Source: JACDAN01 sp963827705
GTDB taxonomy: Bacteria > Actinomycetota > Thermoleophilia > Gaiellales > Gaiellaceae
Direction of reading: 5' to 3'
DNA length: 64,000 nucleotides
NCBI GenBank assembly: GCA_963827705.1
Contig: CAWHBN010000010.1
Span: 171,559 to 235,558, forward strand
Made by a program: the position numbers and the translations under genes. Position 1 is the first letter of the stretch. The number at the start of each line of letters is the position of its first letter. The notes beneath the pieces are model-generated. The model was not told the DNA's origin and searched no databases. It was given only the letters and a program-made list of their open reading frames with translations. Shown here piece after piece: positions 19,471 to 28,948 of the stretch.

Positions 19471-19740
19471 TTACTGCTCGAGCACGCGGCTCGCCTTGGC
19501 GATCCCGCGCGAGAGGATGTACGCGATCGTCGTGAAGAGGAAGAACTGGAACCACGAGTTCGCGGTCAGGCTGTCGGTCGACCAGGTAACGATCCAGGCG
19601 ACGATCAGCGCGATCAGGTAAAGCGCGAACTCGGCGTTCCCCGGAATCGGTAGGCGAGCGACGTCGATCGTCATCGGCTGGCGCGGTGACGGCGGCGGCG
19701 GCGCGGCCTGCTGCTGCGTCGGCTGGTCCGGCGTGGACAT
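19471..19740 (-). CDS. Small two-helix membrane protein with C-terminal SRxxAK motif
   Basis: 89 residues from the ATG at 19740, chosen for its SD (AAAGGAGC) and because the frame above it has no protein character. The N-terminal 30 residues are Gln/Pro-rich and polar, followed by two hydrophobic segments (about 37-53 and 60-75) and the end YILSRGIAKASRVLEQ. Family not recognised. A second protein at 45577-45864 has the same architecture and the related tail GYMVSRSLAKSG. It lies 34 nt downstream of ctaG and is probably co-transcribed. Confidence 0.65.
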   Translation of the reverse strand: MSTPDQPTQQQAAPPPPSPRQPMTIDVARLPIPGNAEFALYLIALIVAWIVTWSTDSLTANSWFQFFLFTTIAYILSRGIAKASRVLEQ

Positions 19741-19774
19741 AGGTGCTCCTTTCAGGCGGCTTTGCCCGGCATGT

Positions 19775-20597
19775 TCAGCGGGCGGATTCCAGCTCCTCCC
19801 CGCGTCCGTACCGAACGGCCCGCCGAACCGCCCGTGGGTCGTACCCCTCCTCCAGCAGCCGCTGCCGCAGCTCCCCCTCCTGCGCGAGCTTGAGGAAGAG
19901 CCAGGCAAGGGCGCCGATCGTGACGACGGAGCCCTCGACCATCATGATCGTGCCCGCGAGGCCCTGGTCCTGGAGCGCTCCGATCCCGAAGTGCTCCTCG
20001 CCGTGGTCGTAGACGTCGTAGATCACGTCGCCGGACCAGATGAAGACGTTGCCGAGAGCCGTCTCGACCAGCCGGACGACGGCGACGTACCCGAGCTTCC
20101 AGCCGGTGCCGAACCACTCCGGCCCCGGCAGCACCTCGACGACGGCTGCCCACATCAGCACGCCGGTCGTGAAGAAGGACAGATGCTCGAGCGCGTGGAC
20201 GGCGCTGTGCTCGACCGCGGCCTCGTACAGCGGCGGCAGGTGCCAGAGGTAGAGGCTGAGCGCCCAGAGCGGCAGGGCGACGAGCGGGTGCGCGAGGTGG
20301 CGGAGCGGCGCGAGCCAGGGCACGGCGAGGATCGGCCGAAGCAACGGCCCGGTGAGCCCGAGCACGAACGCGAGCGCCGCGAGGTCCCCGAGCATCACGT
20401 GCTGGAGCATGTGGACGAAGAAGAGCTCGTCCTCGAGCGGCGTCAGCTGCGCCGCCGCGGCGAGGGTGATCCCGAGCGCGAAGCTGGCCTGCCGCCACAC
20501 CGGGCACCGGCGCGCCGCGGGCCGAGAGCGTCCTGGCGCGCCGCCAGTACATGACCGCGACGACCGCGAGCGGCAGGAGTGCGGTCAGGGCCGTCAT
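19775..20597 (-). CDS. ctaG: CtaG/caa3-type cytochrome oxidase assembly protein (frameshifted)
   Basis: Membrane protein of the actinobacterial/Bacillus CtaG family, needed for copper delivery or assembly of haem-copper oxidase. The main part (residues from WRQASFALG) contains HMLQHVMLGDLAAL, GLTGPLLRP, LYLWHLPPLYEAA and HALEHLSFFTTGVLMW, the His-rich helices typical of the family. The first 33 residues (MTALTALLPLAVVAVMYWRR, the first helix) are read in another frame; the junction falls in a short G/C run at about 20498-20504, where removing one base gives a continuous 273-residue protein. Reading only from 20500 would lose the first helix. Divergent from purM. Confidence 0.8.
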
Positions 20598-20622
20598 TGC
20601 TCCCTATTAGACTCGCCCGCAG

Positions 20623-21516
20623 GTGGAGGAACGGACGTACGCGGCCGCCGGAGTGTCCCTCGCGACCGCCGATTCGGTCGTCGAGCGGCTTCGGGCGGCC
20701 GTCGAGTCCACCGGGGCCGCCGGCTTCGGTGCGTTCGCCGGGGTCTACCCGCTGGACGACCGGCGCCTGCTCGCGGCCTCGACCGACGGCGTCGGGACGA
20801 AGCTGATCCTCGCGCGCGAGCGCGGCTCGCTGCGCGCCTGCGGCGCCGACCTCGCGGCGCACTGCATCAACGACGTGCTCACGACGGGCGCCGACCCACT
20901 CTTCCTCCTCGACTACGTGGCCGCGAACCGGATCTCGCTGGACGAGGTCGCGGAGCTGGTCGACGGCGCCGCCGAGGTCTGCCGCGCCGCCGGCGTCGCG
21001 CTGCTCGGCGGCGAGACGGCCGAGCTGCCCGGGATCTACCGCGACGACGAGCTCGACTTCGCCGGGACCTGCGTGGGGATAGTCGACCGAGAGCGCCTGG
21101 TCGACGGCTCGGCGATCGATGAAGGCGACGTCGTGGTCGGCTTCCCCTCCGCCGGCGTCCACGCGAACGGCTTCACGCTCGTCCGCCGCGTGCTCGAGGA
21201 GGAGGACTACACGGGCGACGACCTGCTCGCGCCGACCCGGCTCTACCTCGAGGAGGTTCGCGCGCTGGACGGCGCCCACGGCCTGGCACACATCACGGGC
21301 GGAGGGATCGAGGGAAACCTGGGGCGCGTCGTGCCCGACGGGCTCCGCGCGGAGATCGACTGGGGATCCTGGGAGCGCCCACCCGTCTTCCACTGGCTCG
21401 CCCGGCACGTCGAGGAGGACGAGCTGCGGCGTGTCTTCAACCTCGGGATCGGCTTCTGTGCCGTGGTGCCTCGGCCGGGCGGCGGCCGCGTGATCGGGCG
21501 GATCGTCGCCGCGTGA
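20623..21516 (+). CDS. purM: Phosphoribosylformylglycinamidine cyclo-ligase
   Basis: 297 residues; makes AIR from FGAM with ATP in purine synthesis. Typical motifs: TYAAAGVSLATADSVVERL near the N terminus, LAASTDGVGTKLILA, GADLAAHCINDVLTTGADPLFLLDYVA, LLGGETAELPGIY, GLAHITGGGIEGNL. The GTG at 20623 lies 9 nt after TAGACT, without an SD, indicating a separate leaderless transcript for the purM-purN-purH block. The stop overlaps the purN start (GTGA). Confidence 0.95.
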   Translation: MEERTYAAAGVSLATADSVVERLRAAVESTGAAGFGAFAGVYPLDDRRLLAASTDGVGTKLILARERGSLRACGADLAAHCINDVLTTGADPLFLLDYVAANRISLDEVAELVDGAAEVCRAAGVALLGGETAELPGIYRDDELDFAGTCVGIVDRERLVDGSAIDEGDVVVGFPSAGVHANGFTLVRRVLEEEDYTGDDLLAPTRLYLEEVRALDGAHGLAHITGGGIEGNLGRVVPDGLRAEIDWGSWERPPVFHWLARHVEEDELRRVFNLGIGFCAVVPRPGGGRVIGRIVAA

Positions 21517-22053
21517 TCGGCGTCCTGGTGTCCGGCGAGGGCACGAACCTCCAGGCGCTGCTCGACGCCGGCCTCCCCGTCGCCTGCGTCGCGTCGAACA
21601 GGCCGGCAGCGCCTGCGCTGGAGCGCGCGAGGAGGGCCGGTGTCGCCGCACGAAGCTTTCCGCTGGAGGACTTCGAGACGCGAGAGGAGCGGGACGACGC
21701 GATGGGACGGTGGCTCGAAGCGCAGGGCGTGACGCTCGTGGTCTGCGCCGGGTACATGCACCTGCTGCGCAAGCCGTTCATCGAGCGGTTCGCCGGCCGG
21801 ATCGTGAACACGCACTCGGCGCCGCTGCCGGACTTCCCCGGTGCGCACCCGATCGAGGACGTCCTCGCCGCGGGAGTCAGGCAGACCGCCGCGACCGTCC
21901 ACTACGTCGATGAAGGCGTCGACACCGGCGCCGTGATCGTCGCCGAGCCGGTGCCGGTCCACGACGGACGACACGGTCGAGACGCTGCGCTCCCGAGTCC
22001 AGGCGGTGGAGCACCGCCTCCTGCCCGAGACCGTCCGCGGCCTGATCGAGTGA
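21513..22053 (+). CDS. purN: Phosphoribosylglycinamide formyltransferase (frameshifted near C terminus)
   Basis: Transfers formyl from formyl-THF to GAR. Clear motifs: VLVSGEGTNLQALLD, the folate-binding and catalytic region VVCAGYMHLLRKPF with NTHSAPLPDFPGAHP, and TAATVHYVDEGVDTGAVI. After EPVPVHD the family-typical end (DDTVETLRSRVQAVEHRLLP and ETVRGLIE, then TGA at 22051-22053) is read in the next frame; the break is at about 21963-21967 and one extra base explains it. Without the correction the frame runs straight into purH and mimics a PurN-PurH fusion of 691 residues. Start GTG overlaps the purM stop. Confidence 0.87.
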
Positions 22054-23588
22054 TCCGTCGCGCCCTCCTATCCGCCTGGGACAAGTCCGGGCTGGTCGAG
22101 TTCGCGCAGGGTCTCCAGGACCTCGGAGTCGACCTCGTCGCAAGCGGCGGCACCGCCGAGCATCTCGCGGAGAGCGGGATCCACGCGACGCCGGTCGAGC
22201 AGCTGACCGAGATCCCGGAGATGCTCGGCGGCCGAGTGAAGACGCTCCACCCGAGGATCCACGCGGCGATCCTGGCGCGCCGCGATCACCCGGAAGACCT
22301 GGCCGCGCTCGACGACCACGGGATCGAGCCGATCGACCTCGTCTGCGTCGCGTTCTACCCGTTCACGCAGATCGTCTCGCGCCACGGTGTCACCGAGACG
22401 GATGCGGTCGAGATGATCGACATCGGGGGGCCATCGATGCTCCGCGCGGCCGCGAAGAACTTCGCTCACGTCGCGCCCGTCTGCTCGCCGAAGCGCTACC
22501 CGGAAATCCTCGAGGAGCTCCGCACGACGGGGAGGCTCTCGGACGACACCCGTCGGCGCCTGGCGGCCGAGGCCTTCGCGACGACCGCCGCGTACGAGAC
22601 TGCGATCGCGACCTGGTTTCTGGGACGCGAGGCGTTCCCCGACCGCTTCATCCCCAGCTTCACGAAGGCCGCCGACCTCTCGTACGGGGAGAATCCCCAC
22701 CAGCGTGCCGCGTACTACGTCGAGGAGGGCGCGCGGCGGCATCTCCTCTCCCGGATCGACCAGCTGCACGGTAAGCAGCTCTCGTTCAACAACCTGAACG
22801 ACCTCTCGGCGGCCCGGCGGCTGCTCGGCGAGTTCCAGCTGCCCTCGGCGGTCGTCGTCAAGCATGCGAACCCGGCCGGAGTCGCCGTCTCGCGCTCGAT
22901 CGAGGACGCGTTCCGCCGAGCCCACGACGCGGATCCGGTCTCCGCGTACGGGATGGTGCTCGCTCTCAACCGGCCGGTGACCGCGGAGCTCGCGGGCGAG
23001 CTTGCCGAGCGCTTCATCGAGCTGGTAATCGCACCCGAGTACGAAGACGGCGCCTTGGAGGTGCTGCGTGCGAAGCCGGCGATCCGCATCCTCCGCGACC
23101 GGGAGCGGCGGCGCGGCGATCTCGGCGAACGGGACTACAAGCGGGTGATCGGCGGACTGCTCGTGCAGGACGGGGACCGCGAGATCGACGACCGCAGCGG
23201 CATGGAGCTCGTCTGCGGCGAGGCGAGCGAAGCGGTCTGGGGCGACCTGCTCTTCGCCTGGCGCGTCGCGAAGCACGTCGCCTCGAACGCGATCGTGCTC
23301 GCGAGAGATCTCCAGACGCTCGGGATCGGCGGCGGGCAGACGAGCCGCGTCGACTCCGTTCGGATCGCGGTCGAGAAGGCGCGGGAGCACGGCCACGACC
23401 TCGGCGGCGCCGTGCTGGCCTCGGACGCGTTCATCCCCTTCGCCGACGGCCCGCAGGTCGCGCTCGAGGCGGGCGTGACGGCGATCATCCAGCCGGGTGG
23501 GGCGAAGCGGGACGAGGAGGTCGTCGCCGCTGTCGAAGCAGCGGGCGGCGCGATGGTCTTCACGGGCCGCCGCCACTTCCGCCATTGA
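22050..23588 (+). CDS. purH: Bifunctional AICAR transformylase/IMP cyclohydrolase
   Basis: 512 residues from the GTG at 22050, which overlaps the reconstructed purN stop (GTGA). Carries out the last two steps to IMP. The N-terminal MGS-like cyclohydrolase domain (IRRALLSAWDKSGLVEFA, GRVKTLHPRIHAAILARR, MIDIGGPSMLRAAAKN) is followed by the transformylase domain (LSYGENPHQRAA, the KHANPAGVA catalytic segment, GIGGGQTSRVDSVRIA, SDAFIPFADG). Full family length. Third gene of purM-purN-purH. Confidence 0.95.
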   Translation: MIRRALLSAWDKSGLVEFAQGLQDLGVDLVASGGTAEHLAESGIHATPVEQLTEIPEMLGGRVKTLHPRIHAAILARRDHPEDLAALDDHGIEPIDLVCVAFYPFTQIVSRHGVTETDAVEMIDIGGPSMLRAAAKNFAHVAPVCSPKRYPEILEELRTTGRLSDDTRRRLAAEAFATTAAYETAIATWFLGREAFPDRFIPSFTKAADLSYGENPHQRAAYYVEEGARRHLLSRIDQLHGKQLSFNNLNDLSAARRLLGEFQLPSAVVVKHANPAGVAVSRSIEDAFRRAHDADPVSAYGMVLALNRPVTAELAGELAERFIELVIAPEYEDGALEVLRAKPAIRILRDRERRRGDLGERDYKRVIGGLLVQDGDREIDDRSGMELVCGEASEAVWGDLLFAWRVAKHVASNAIVLARDLQTLGIGGGQTSRVDSVRIAVEKAREHGHDLGGAVLASDAFIPFADGPQVALEAGVTAIIQPGGAKRDEEVVAAVEAAGGAMVFTGRRHFRH

Positions 23589-23610
23589 GCCAGGGCTAGG
23601 CTTCCGCCCG

Positions 23611-24999
23611 ATGCCGTACCCGACCGCGCTCGAGCTCGTCGGCAAGACGCCGATCGTGCGGCTCCAGAAGCTCGCGCCGCCGGGCGGGCCCGAGCTGCTC
23701 GCCAAGCTCGAGTACCTGAACCCAGGCGGGTCGGTGAAGGACCGGATCGGCCTCCCGCTCATCGAGGCCGCGGAGCGCGACGGCCACCTCAAGCCCGGCG
23801 GGACGATCGTCGAGCCGACCTCCGGCAACACCGGCGTCGGGCTCGCCATCGCCGCCGCGATCAAGGGCTACCGCTGCATCTTCGTCATGCCGGACAAGAT
23901 GAGCCAGGAGAAGATCGCGCTCCTGCGCGCCTACGGCGCCGAGGTCGTGATCTGCCCCACTGCCGTCGACGCCGACTCGCCGGAGAGCTACTACTCGGTC
24001 TCCGACCGGCTCGCCGAGGAGATCCCGGGCGCGTTCAAGCCGGACCAGTACTCGAACATGGCCAACCCGGACGCCCACTACGAGGTGACCGGACCGGAGA
24101 TCTGGGAGCAGACCGGCGGCGAGATCGATGCCTTCGTCGTCTCGGTCGGGACCGGCGGGACGATCTCCGGCGCCGGCCGCTTCCTCAAGGAGCGGAACCC
24201 GGACATCCTCATCGTCGGCGCCGACCCCGAAGGTTCCGTCTACACCGCGCTTGAGGACGCGGACATCCACCCGTACCTCGTCGAGGGGATCGGCAAGGAC
24301 ACCTGGCCCCGGACGATGGCGAAGGACGTCGTCGACGAGTGGATCCGCGTGTCCGACCGGGACTCGTTCATCGTCGCCAGGCGGCTCGCTCGCGAAGAGG
24401 GGCTGCTCGCCGGCGGCTCGGGCGGCACATCCGTCTGGGCCATGCTCGAGATCGCCGACCGCTTCGGGCCCGAGGCGAGGATCCTGACGATGATCCCCGA
24501 CAGCGGCCGCAACTACCTCTCGAAGTTCTACGACGACAACTGGATGCTCGACCACGGCTTCCTCGAGCGGCGGGCGCCGGCGCCGACCGTCGAGCAGGTG
24601 CTCCGGTCGAAGCAGACCGAGGAGCCGGACATCCCCGATCTCGTCACGATCGCCGCCAACCAGAAGGTGGGCGCCGCGATCGACCTCATGCAGCGCTACT
24701 CGATCTCGCAGCTGCCGGTGATCCGGGACGGCGAGGTCGAGTCGCTCGCCGACGTGATCGGGTCGCTTCAGGACCGCGATCTCCTCGACCGCGTCTTCAA
24801 GAACCCCGATGCACTCCACGAGGACGTCGTGGCCGCGATGCAGCCGCCGCTCGCCGCGATCGACGCGGGCGAGCCGCTCGACGAGGTCTTCTCCACGCTC
24901 AGCGGCCGTACGAACGCCGTCGTCGTGGCGCAGGGGGGCCGGCCCGTCGGCGTCCTCACCCGCACAGACCTGCTCGAGTACCTGGCGCACAACCGCTAG
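23611..24999 (+). CDS. cbs: Cystathionine beta-synthase (PLP enzyme with CBS domain pair)
   Basis: 462 residues. The PLP domain (about 1-325) has Lys43 in NPGGSVKDRIG as Schiff-base residue and TSGNTGVGLA, with the phosphate-binding loop VSVGTGGTISGAGR. The C-terminal 125 residues form two CBS motifs (VGAAIDLMQRYSISQLPVIR and LDEVFSTLSGRTNAVVV), as in actinobacterial CBS rather than plain CysK. It condenses homocysteine with serine to cystathionine. The ATG at 23611 is 8 nt after TAGGCT, indicating leaderless transcription; the upstream extension of the frame overlaps purH and is not real. Works with the cystathionine gamma enzyme at 27220. Confidence 0.92.
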   Translation: MPYPTALELVGKTPIVRLQKLAPPGGPELLAKLEYLNPGGSVKDRIGLPLIEAAERDGHLKPGGTIVEPTSGNTGVGLAIAAAIKGYRCIFVMPDKMSQEKIALLRAYGAEVVICPTAVDADSPESYYSVSDRLAEEIPGAFKPDQYSNMANPDAHYEVTGPEIWEQTGGEIDAFVVSVGTGGTISGAGRFLKERNPDILIVGADPEGSVYTALEDADIHPYLVEGIGKDTWPRTMAKDVVDEWIRVSDRDSFIVARRLAREEGLLAGGSGGTSVWAMLEIADRFGPEARILTMIPDSGRNYLSKFYDDNWMLDHGFLERRAPAPTVEQVLRSKQTEEPDIPDLVTIAANQKVGAAIDLMQRYSISQLPVIRDGEVESLADVIGSLQDRDLLDRVFKNPDALHEDVVAAMQPPLAAIDAGEPLDEVFSTLSGRTNAVVVAQGGRPVGVLTRTDLLEYLAHNR

Positions 25000-25743
25000 T
25001 TGCGAGTCGCGCTCTTCTCAGACGTCCACGGAAACGCGGTCGCATTCGACGCCTTCCTCGCCGACCTCGGCCGGCAGGACGTCGACCTCGTCGTCTGCCT
25101 CGGCGACCACGCCCAGGGTGGCGCGCAGCCGGCCGAGTGTCTGGAGCGGCTCCGCGATCTCGGGTGCCCGGCCGTGATGGGCAACTCGGACCACTTCCTG
25201 CTCATGGCGGACCCTGGCGACGAGCCCGCAACAGAGGCCCAGCTCGAGACCGTCCGCTGGTCGCAGGCACAGCTCTCGGACGAGCTGCTCGACTTCCACG
25301 GCGGCTTCCAGCCGACGGTCGAGCTCGACCTAGGCGGCGGTGGCACGCTGCTCGCATTCCACGGAACGCCGCGGTCGCGCAACGAGGTCATCGGCCCGTG
25401 GATGGAGGAGGCGGCCTTCCGCAAGCCGTTCGAGGACGTCGAGGCGACACTGCTCGCCGGTGGCCACACACACCAGCAGTGGGCCCGCCGCCTCGGTGAT
25501 CGCTACTACGTGAACCCGGGCAGCGTCGGCCTCGCGTACGACCACCATCAGCCGGAGGAGAGCTTCCGCGCCGACCCCTGCGCGGAGTATGCGGTGCTCA
25601 CCGTCGACGGCCCGGGAGTCGGCGTCGAGTTCCGGCGGGTCCCGTTCGACGCCGGTGCCGTGATCGAGGCGATCGAGGCCAGCGGGATGCCGCACGCCGA
25701 CCAGGCTGCCCGCTTCTGGCGCTACCGCGGAACGCCGACGTAG
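25000..25743 (+). CDS. Metallophosphoesterase, YfcE/MPP-like
   Basis: 247 residues. Calcineurin-like phosphoesterase motifs in order: FSDVHGNAVAFDAFL (metal ligands Asp8 and His10), CLGDHAQGG, VMGNSDHFL, and GGHTHQQWARRLGDRYYVNPGSVG. These fit small cytoplasmic phosphodiesterases that hydrolyse unknown nucleotides or phosphate esters. The TTG start directly follows the cbs stop (TAGTTG), so it is read by coupling from the cbs message. The C terminus overlaps the convergent methyltransferase by 22 bp. Confidence 0.85.
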   Translation: MRVALFSDVHGNAVAFDAFLADLGRQDVDLVVCLGDHAQGGAQPAECLERLRDLGCPAVMGNSDHFLLMADPGDEPATEAQLETVRWSQAQLSDELLDFHGGFQPTVELDLGGGGTLLAFHGTPRSRNEVIGPWMEEAAFRKPFEDVEATLLAGGHTHQQWARRLGDRYYVNPGSVGLAYDHHQPEESFRADPCAEYAVLTVDGPGVGVEFRRVPFDAGAVIEAIEASGMPHADQAARFWRYRGTPT

Positions 25744-26216
25744 CGAAATCCCAGGCCTGGGACCTCTACCCCGTCGACTGGGTACGGCCGCCATTCGAAG
25801 AACTGCTCCTCGAACCGCGCGTCGAGCTCGGCCCGCATCACGCCGTAGCCGTGCAGGCCTTCGTGCTCCTCCTCCCACTCGGGCGTCATCGGCTCGAGGC
25901 GGTCCCACGCGAGCTCGTTGACGATCAGCGGGCCACGCAGCAGACGGACAAGCTTGTCGAGCGCGACGCCGAGGTCGTGGAGGTGGTGGAGCGACATGCT
26001 CGCAACGACCGCGTCGAAGGCCCCAGGCTCGGCGAAGGCCTCGATCGTCGTCCGTCGGAAGATGTCGCCCTCGGGCGCCTCGGGATCGATCGCGACGACG
26101 TCGTAACCGGCAGCTGACAGCGCACGCGCAAGCTCGCCTTCGCCGCAGCCGACCTCGAGCACCCGGCACCGCGCGGGCGGGAGTTGCGAGAGTACGAAGT
26201 CGATGGGCGGCGGCAC
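25722..26216 (-). CDS. Class I SAM-dependent methyltransferase
   Basis: 164 residues from the GTG at 26216. This start is chosen because TAACCT ends 8 nt before it and the protein character begins here (VPPPIDFVLSQLPP); the longer frame to 26339 overlaps the divergent YcaQ-like gene. SAM-binding motif I is LEVGCGEGELARAL, motif II VVAIDPEAP, and AVVASMSLHHLHDLGVAL follows. Small-molecule substrate unknown. The divergent gene's start region overlaps this one, so expression of the two may compete. Confidence 0.8.
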   Translation of the reverse strand: MPPPIDFVLSQLPPARCRVLEVGCGEGELARALSAAGYDVVAIDPEAPEGDIFRRTTIEAFAEPGAFDAVVASMSLHHLHDLGVALDKLVRLLRGPLIVNELAWDRLEPMTPEWEEEHEGLHGYGVMRAELDARFEEQFFEWRPYPVDGVEVPGLGFRYVGVPR

Positions 26217-27220
26217 AGGGGTCGAGGTTACGCAGGACGACGCGCGCAGGATCGCGGTACGGGCGCAGCTTCTGGACGGCTCCGCGGACGGCGTCCTCGA
26301 CACGGTACGCCGGCTCGGCTTCCTCCAGATCGACCCCATCTCGTCAGTCGCGCCGCCGCAGTACCTCGTCCTGTGGAGTCGACTGGGGCCATATGACCGG
26401 GCCGAGCTCGACCGCCTGCTCCGTGCAGCGGAAGCTCTACGAGTGGAACGCGTTCATCTGGCCGAGGGAAGATCTCCCGCTCATCCAGGCGCAGATGCGC
26501 GAGCGCTGGGGCCCCACCAAGCGCGACCAGTGGGCCATGGAGTTCCTGAAGGAGCAGTCGGGGCTCCGCCGCTATGTCCTCCGTGAGCTGAAGCGCCGCG
26601 GCCCGCTGCCCTCACGCGAGCTCCAGCACACGAGCGAACGGTTCCACGAGCGAACCGTCTGGTGGGGGACGCGCGCTCAGCTGATGTGGATGCTCGAGCT
26701 CCTGCACCAGCGCGGCGTCATCGCGGTCGCCGGCCGGGACGGGACACACCGGTTGTGGGATCTCGCCGAGCGCGTCTATCCGAAGGCCGAGACCGTGCCG
26801 GCCGCTGCCGCACGACGCGCCCGCGCCGACAAGCGTTTCCGGTCGCTGGGCGTGAAGCTCGAGCGGGGCCGGCTGCTCGCGCACCCGGAGGCCGACGCGC
26901 GGCCGGTCGACAACCGCGTCACGTTCCTCTCCCCCTTCGACCGCCTTGTCCACGACCGGGCCCGCGCCGAGGCGATCTGGGGCTTCTACTACCGCCTCGA
27001 GATGTACGTGCCGAAGGCGAAGCGCGAGTACGGCTACTACGTCCTCCCGATCCTCAGCGGCGACGACATCGTCGGGCGGATCGAGCCGGTCTTCGACCGC
27101 AAGACCGGTGTCCTGCGCGTGAACGGCGTCTGGTGGGAGCCCGGCAAGAAAGAGGTTCCGCTCGACAAGCCGCTCCGCTCACTCGCCGCGTTTCTCGGCG
27201 CCGATAGCATCGAGGCGTAG
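26203..27220 (+). CDS. YcaQ-like winged-helix protein (DNA crosslink glycosylase family), frameshifted
   Basis: Reconstructed length about 338 residues. The family's N-terminal helix region (VLDTVRRLGFLQIDPIS, VLWSRLGPYDRAELDRLL) is read from 26203; the rest (KLYEWNAFIWPREDLPL, RYVLRELKRRGPLPSREL, NRVTFLSPFDRLVHDRARAE, GRIEPVFDRKTGVLRVNGVWWE) is read from about 26430 in the next frame. One surplus base near 26420-26432 explains the break. Members of this family include E. coli YcaQ, which unhooks interstrand crosslinks; a DNA-repair role here is by homology. It ends overlapping the leader of the next gene. Confidence 0.8.
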
Positions 27221-28374
27221 TGGACTTCGAGACCAGAGCGATCCACGACGGCCAGCAGCCGGATCCGGCCACCGGCTCGCTCACGGTCCCGATCTACCAG
27301 ACGTCGACGTTCGTGCAGGACGCCGTCGGTGTCAACAAGGGCTACGACTACGCACGCGTCGCGAACCCGACGCGCACGGCGCTCCAGGTCTGCCTCGCCT
27401 CGCTCGAGAATGCGGAGTTCGGCGCCGCGTACGCCTCCGGGATCGCGGCCACGACGACGCTTATGCACCTGGTCCACCCGAGCGAGAAGGTCGTCTGCGT
27501 CAACGACGTCTACGGCGGCGTCTACCGGCTCTTCACGCAGGTGTACGAGCCCAAGGGCTACTCGTTCGAGTTCCTCGACGTGGACACGATCAACTCCTCG
27601 CTCGTCGAGCACATCGACGAGCAGACGCGAATCGTCTGGCTGGAGACGCCGACGAACCCGCTCCTCAACGTCGTCGACATCTCAGCGGCCGCCAAGGCGG
27701 CGCACGAGGTCGGGGCGATGGTCGTCGTCGACAACACGTTCGCAACCCCGTACCTCCAGCGCCCGCTCGACCTCGGCGCCGACGTCGTCCTCCATTCGCT
27801 GACGAAGTACCTCGGCGGGCACTCCGACATGATCGGCGGCTTCGTCGCCACGAACGACCCGACGGTCGCGGAGCGCCTGTATTTCCTCCAGAAGTCGCTC
27901 GGCGCCATCCTCGGCCCGATGGACTGCTGGCTCGTCCTGCGCGGTGTGAAGACCCTCGCGATCCGGATGCAGAAGCACTCCGAGAACGCGCGCCGCGTCG
28001 CCGAGTACCTGGCGGAGCACGCGGCCGTCGAGTCGGTGCTCTACCCGGGCCTGCCGGGACATCCCGGCCACGAGATCGCCGCGCGTCAGATGGACGACTA
28101 CGGCGGGATGATCTCGTTCCTCGCCGAGTCCGAGGAGGAGGCCGTCGAGCTCGTCGCGCGGACGAAGATCTTCAAGCTCGCGGAGAGCCTCGGCGGCGTC
28201 GAGAGCCTGATCGAGCACCCCGCGCGGATGACGCACGCCTCCACCGCGGACGCGCCCTTCGCGGCTCCGAAGAACCTGATCCGCCTGTCCGTCGGGATCG
28301 AGTCGGCGGACGACCTGATCGAGGATCTCGAGCAGGCGCTCGTCCGATCGCCCAGTGCCTCGGTTTCTGGCTGA
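27220..28374 (+). CDS. Cystathionine gamma-synthase/gamma-lyase (Cys/Met metabolism PLP enzyme)
   Basis: 384 residues, full length for the MetB/MetC family. PLP Lys is K196 in LHSLTKYLGGHSD; other signatures are ARVANPTRTALQVCLASLE, YASGIAATTTLMHLV, WLETPTNPLLNVVDI and SLGGVESLIEHPARMTHA. With the cbs gene 2 kb upstream it would complete reverse transsulfuration (lyase) or forward transsulfuration (synthase); the sequence alone does not separate these. GTG at 27220 sits 9 nt after TAGCAT, so a promoter for this gene lies inside the end of the YcaQ-like gene. Confidence 0.9.
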   Translation: MDFETRAIHDGQQPDPATGSLTVPIYQTSTFVQDAVGVNKGYDYARVANPTRTALQVCLASLENAEFGAAYASGIAATTTLMHLVHPSEKVVCVNDVYGGVYRLFTQVYEPKGYSFEFLDVDTINSSLVEHIDEQTRIVWLETPTNPLLNVVDISAAAKAAHEVGAMVVVDNTFATPYLQRPLDLGADVVLHSLTKYLGGHSDMIGGFVATNDPTVAERLYFLQKSLGAILGPMDCWLVLRGVKTLAIRMQKHSENARRVAEYLAEHAAVESVLYPGLPGHPGHEIAARQMDDYGGMISFLAESEEEAVELVARTKIFKLAESLGGVESLIEHPARMTHASTADAPFAAPKNLIRLSVGIESADDLIEDLEQALVRSPSASVSG

Positions 28375-28798
28375 GCTGAAGCGCCGCGGGCCCGGCAACT
28401 TCGTCGACATCCCGTTCGACCCGCGCGAGGTCTTCGGCGAGGCACGCCCGCCGGTGCAGGGCACGGTGAACGGCTATCCGTTCCGCGGCCGGATCGCGAA
28501 GTACGGCGGCACGTACTTGCTCGGGTTCAAGCGCGAGCTCCGCGAGGCAGCCGACATCGAGGAGGGCGACGTGCTCGACCTCGACCTCGAGCTCGACACG
28601 GAGCCGCGGGAGATCGAGGTGCCGACGGATCTGGAGGCGGCGTTCGACGAGGAGACGCGGACGGCGTTCGAGCGGATGTCCTACACGCACCGCAAGGAGT
28701 ACGCGGACTGGATCGAGGAGGCCAAGCGGCCGGAGACTCGCAAGCGCCGGGTAGCGAAGGCGGTCGAGCTGATCCGCGAGGGCAAGCCACAGCGCTGA
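28355..28798 (+). CDS. DUF1905/YdeI-family protein
   Basis: 147 residues. The first 85 (FLAELKRRGPGNFVDIPFD, GTVNGYPFRGRIAKYGGTYL, EGDVLDLDLELD) fit DUF1905, a small beta-barrel domain. Residues about 95-145 (DEETRTAFERMSYTHRKEYA, DWIEEAKRPETRKRRVAKAV) match the YdeI/OmpD-associated C-terminal helical part that often follows it. Cytoplasmic, function unknown. The GTG start lies 20 bp inside the end of the cystathionine gene, suggesting co-transcription. Confidence 0.8.
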   Translation: MPRFLAELKRRGPGNFVDIPFDPREVFGEARPPVQGTVNGYPFRGRIAKYGGTYLLGFKRELREAADIEEGDVLDLDLELDTEPREIEVPTDLEAAFDEETRTAFERMSYTHRKEYADWIEEAKRPETRKRRVAKAVELIREGKPQR

Positions 28799-28948
28799 CT
28801 AGCCGCTGCTGACGCGTGACGGGCGAGGAACGTACCGGCAGCACCGAGCAGCCGGTGCATCCGTGGAGCTCCGAAGCGCGATCCGGTCGTTCCCTAGCCT
28901 CGGGAACGGCTCGGCCCCGCGCGGTGTAGACGCTGCGACGTGCCCGCG

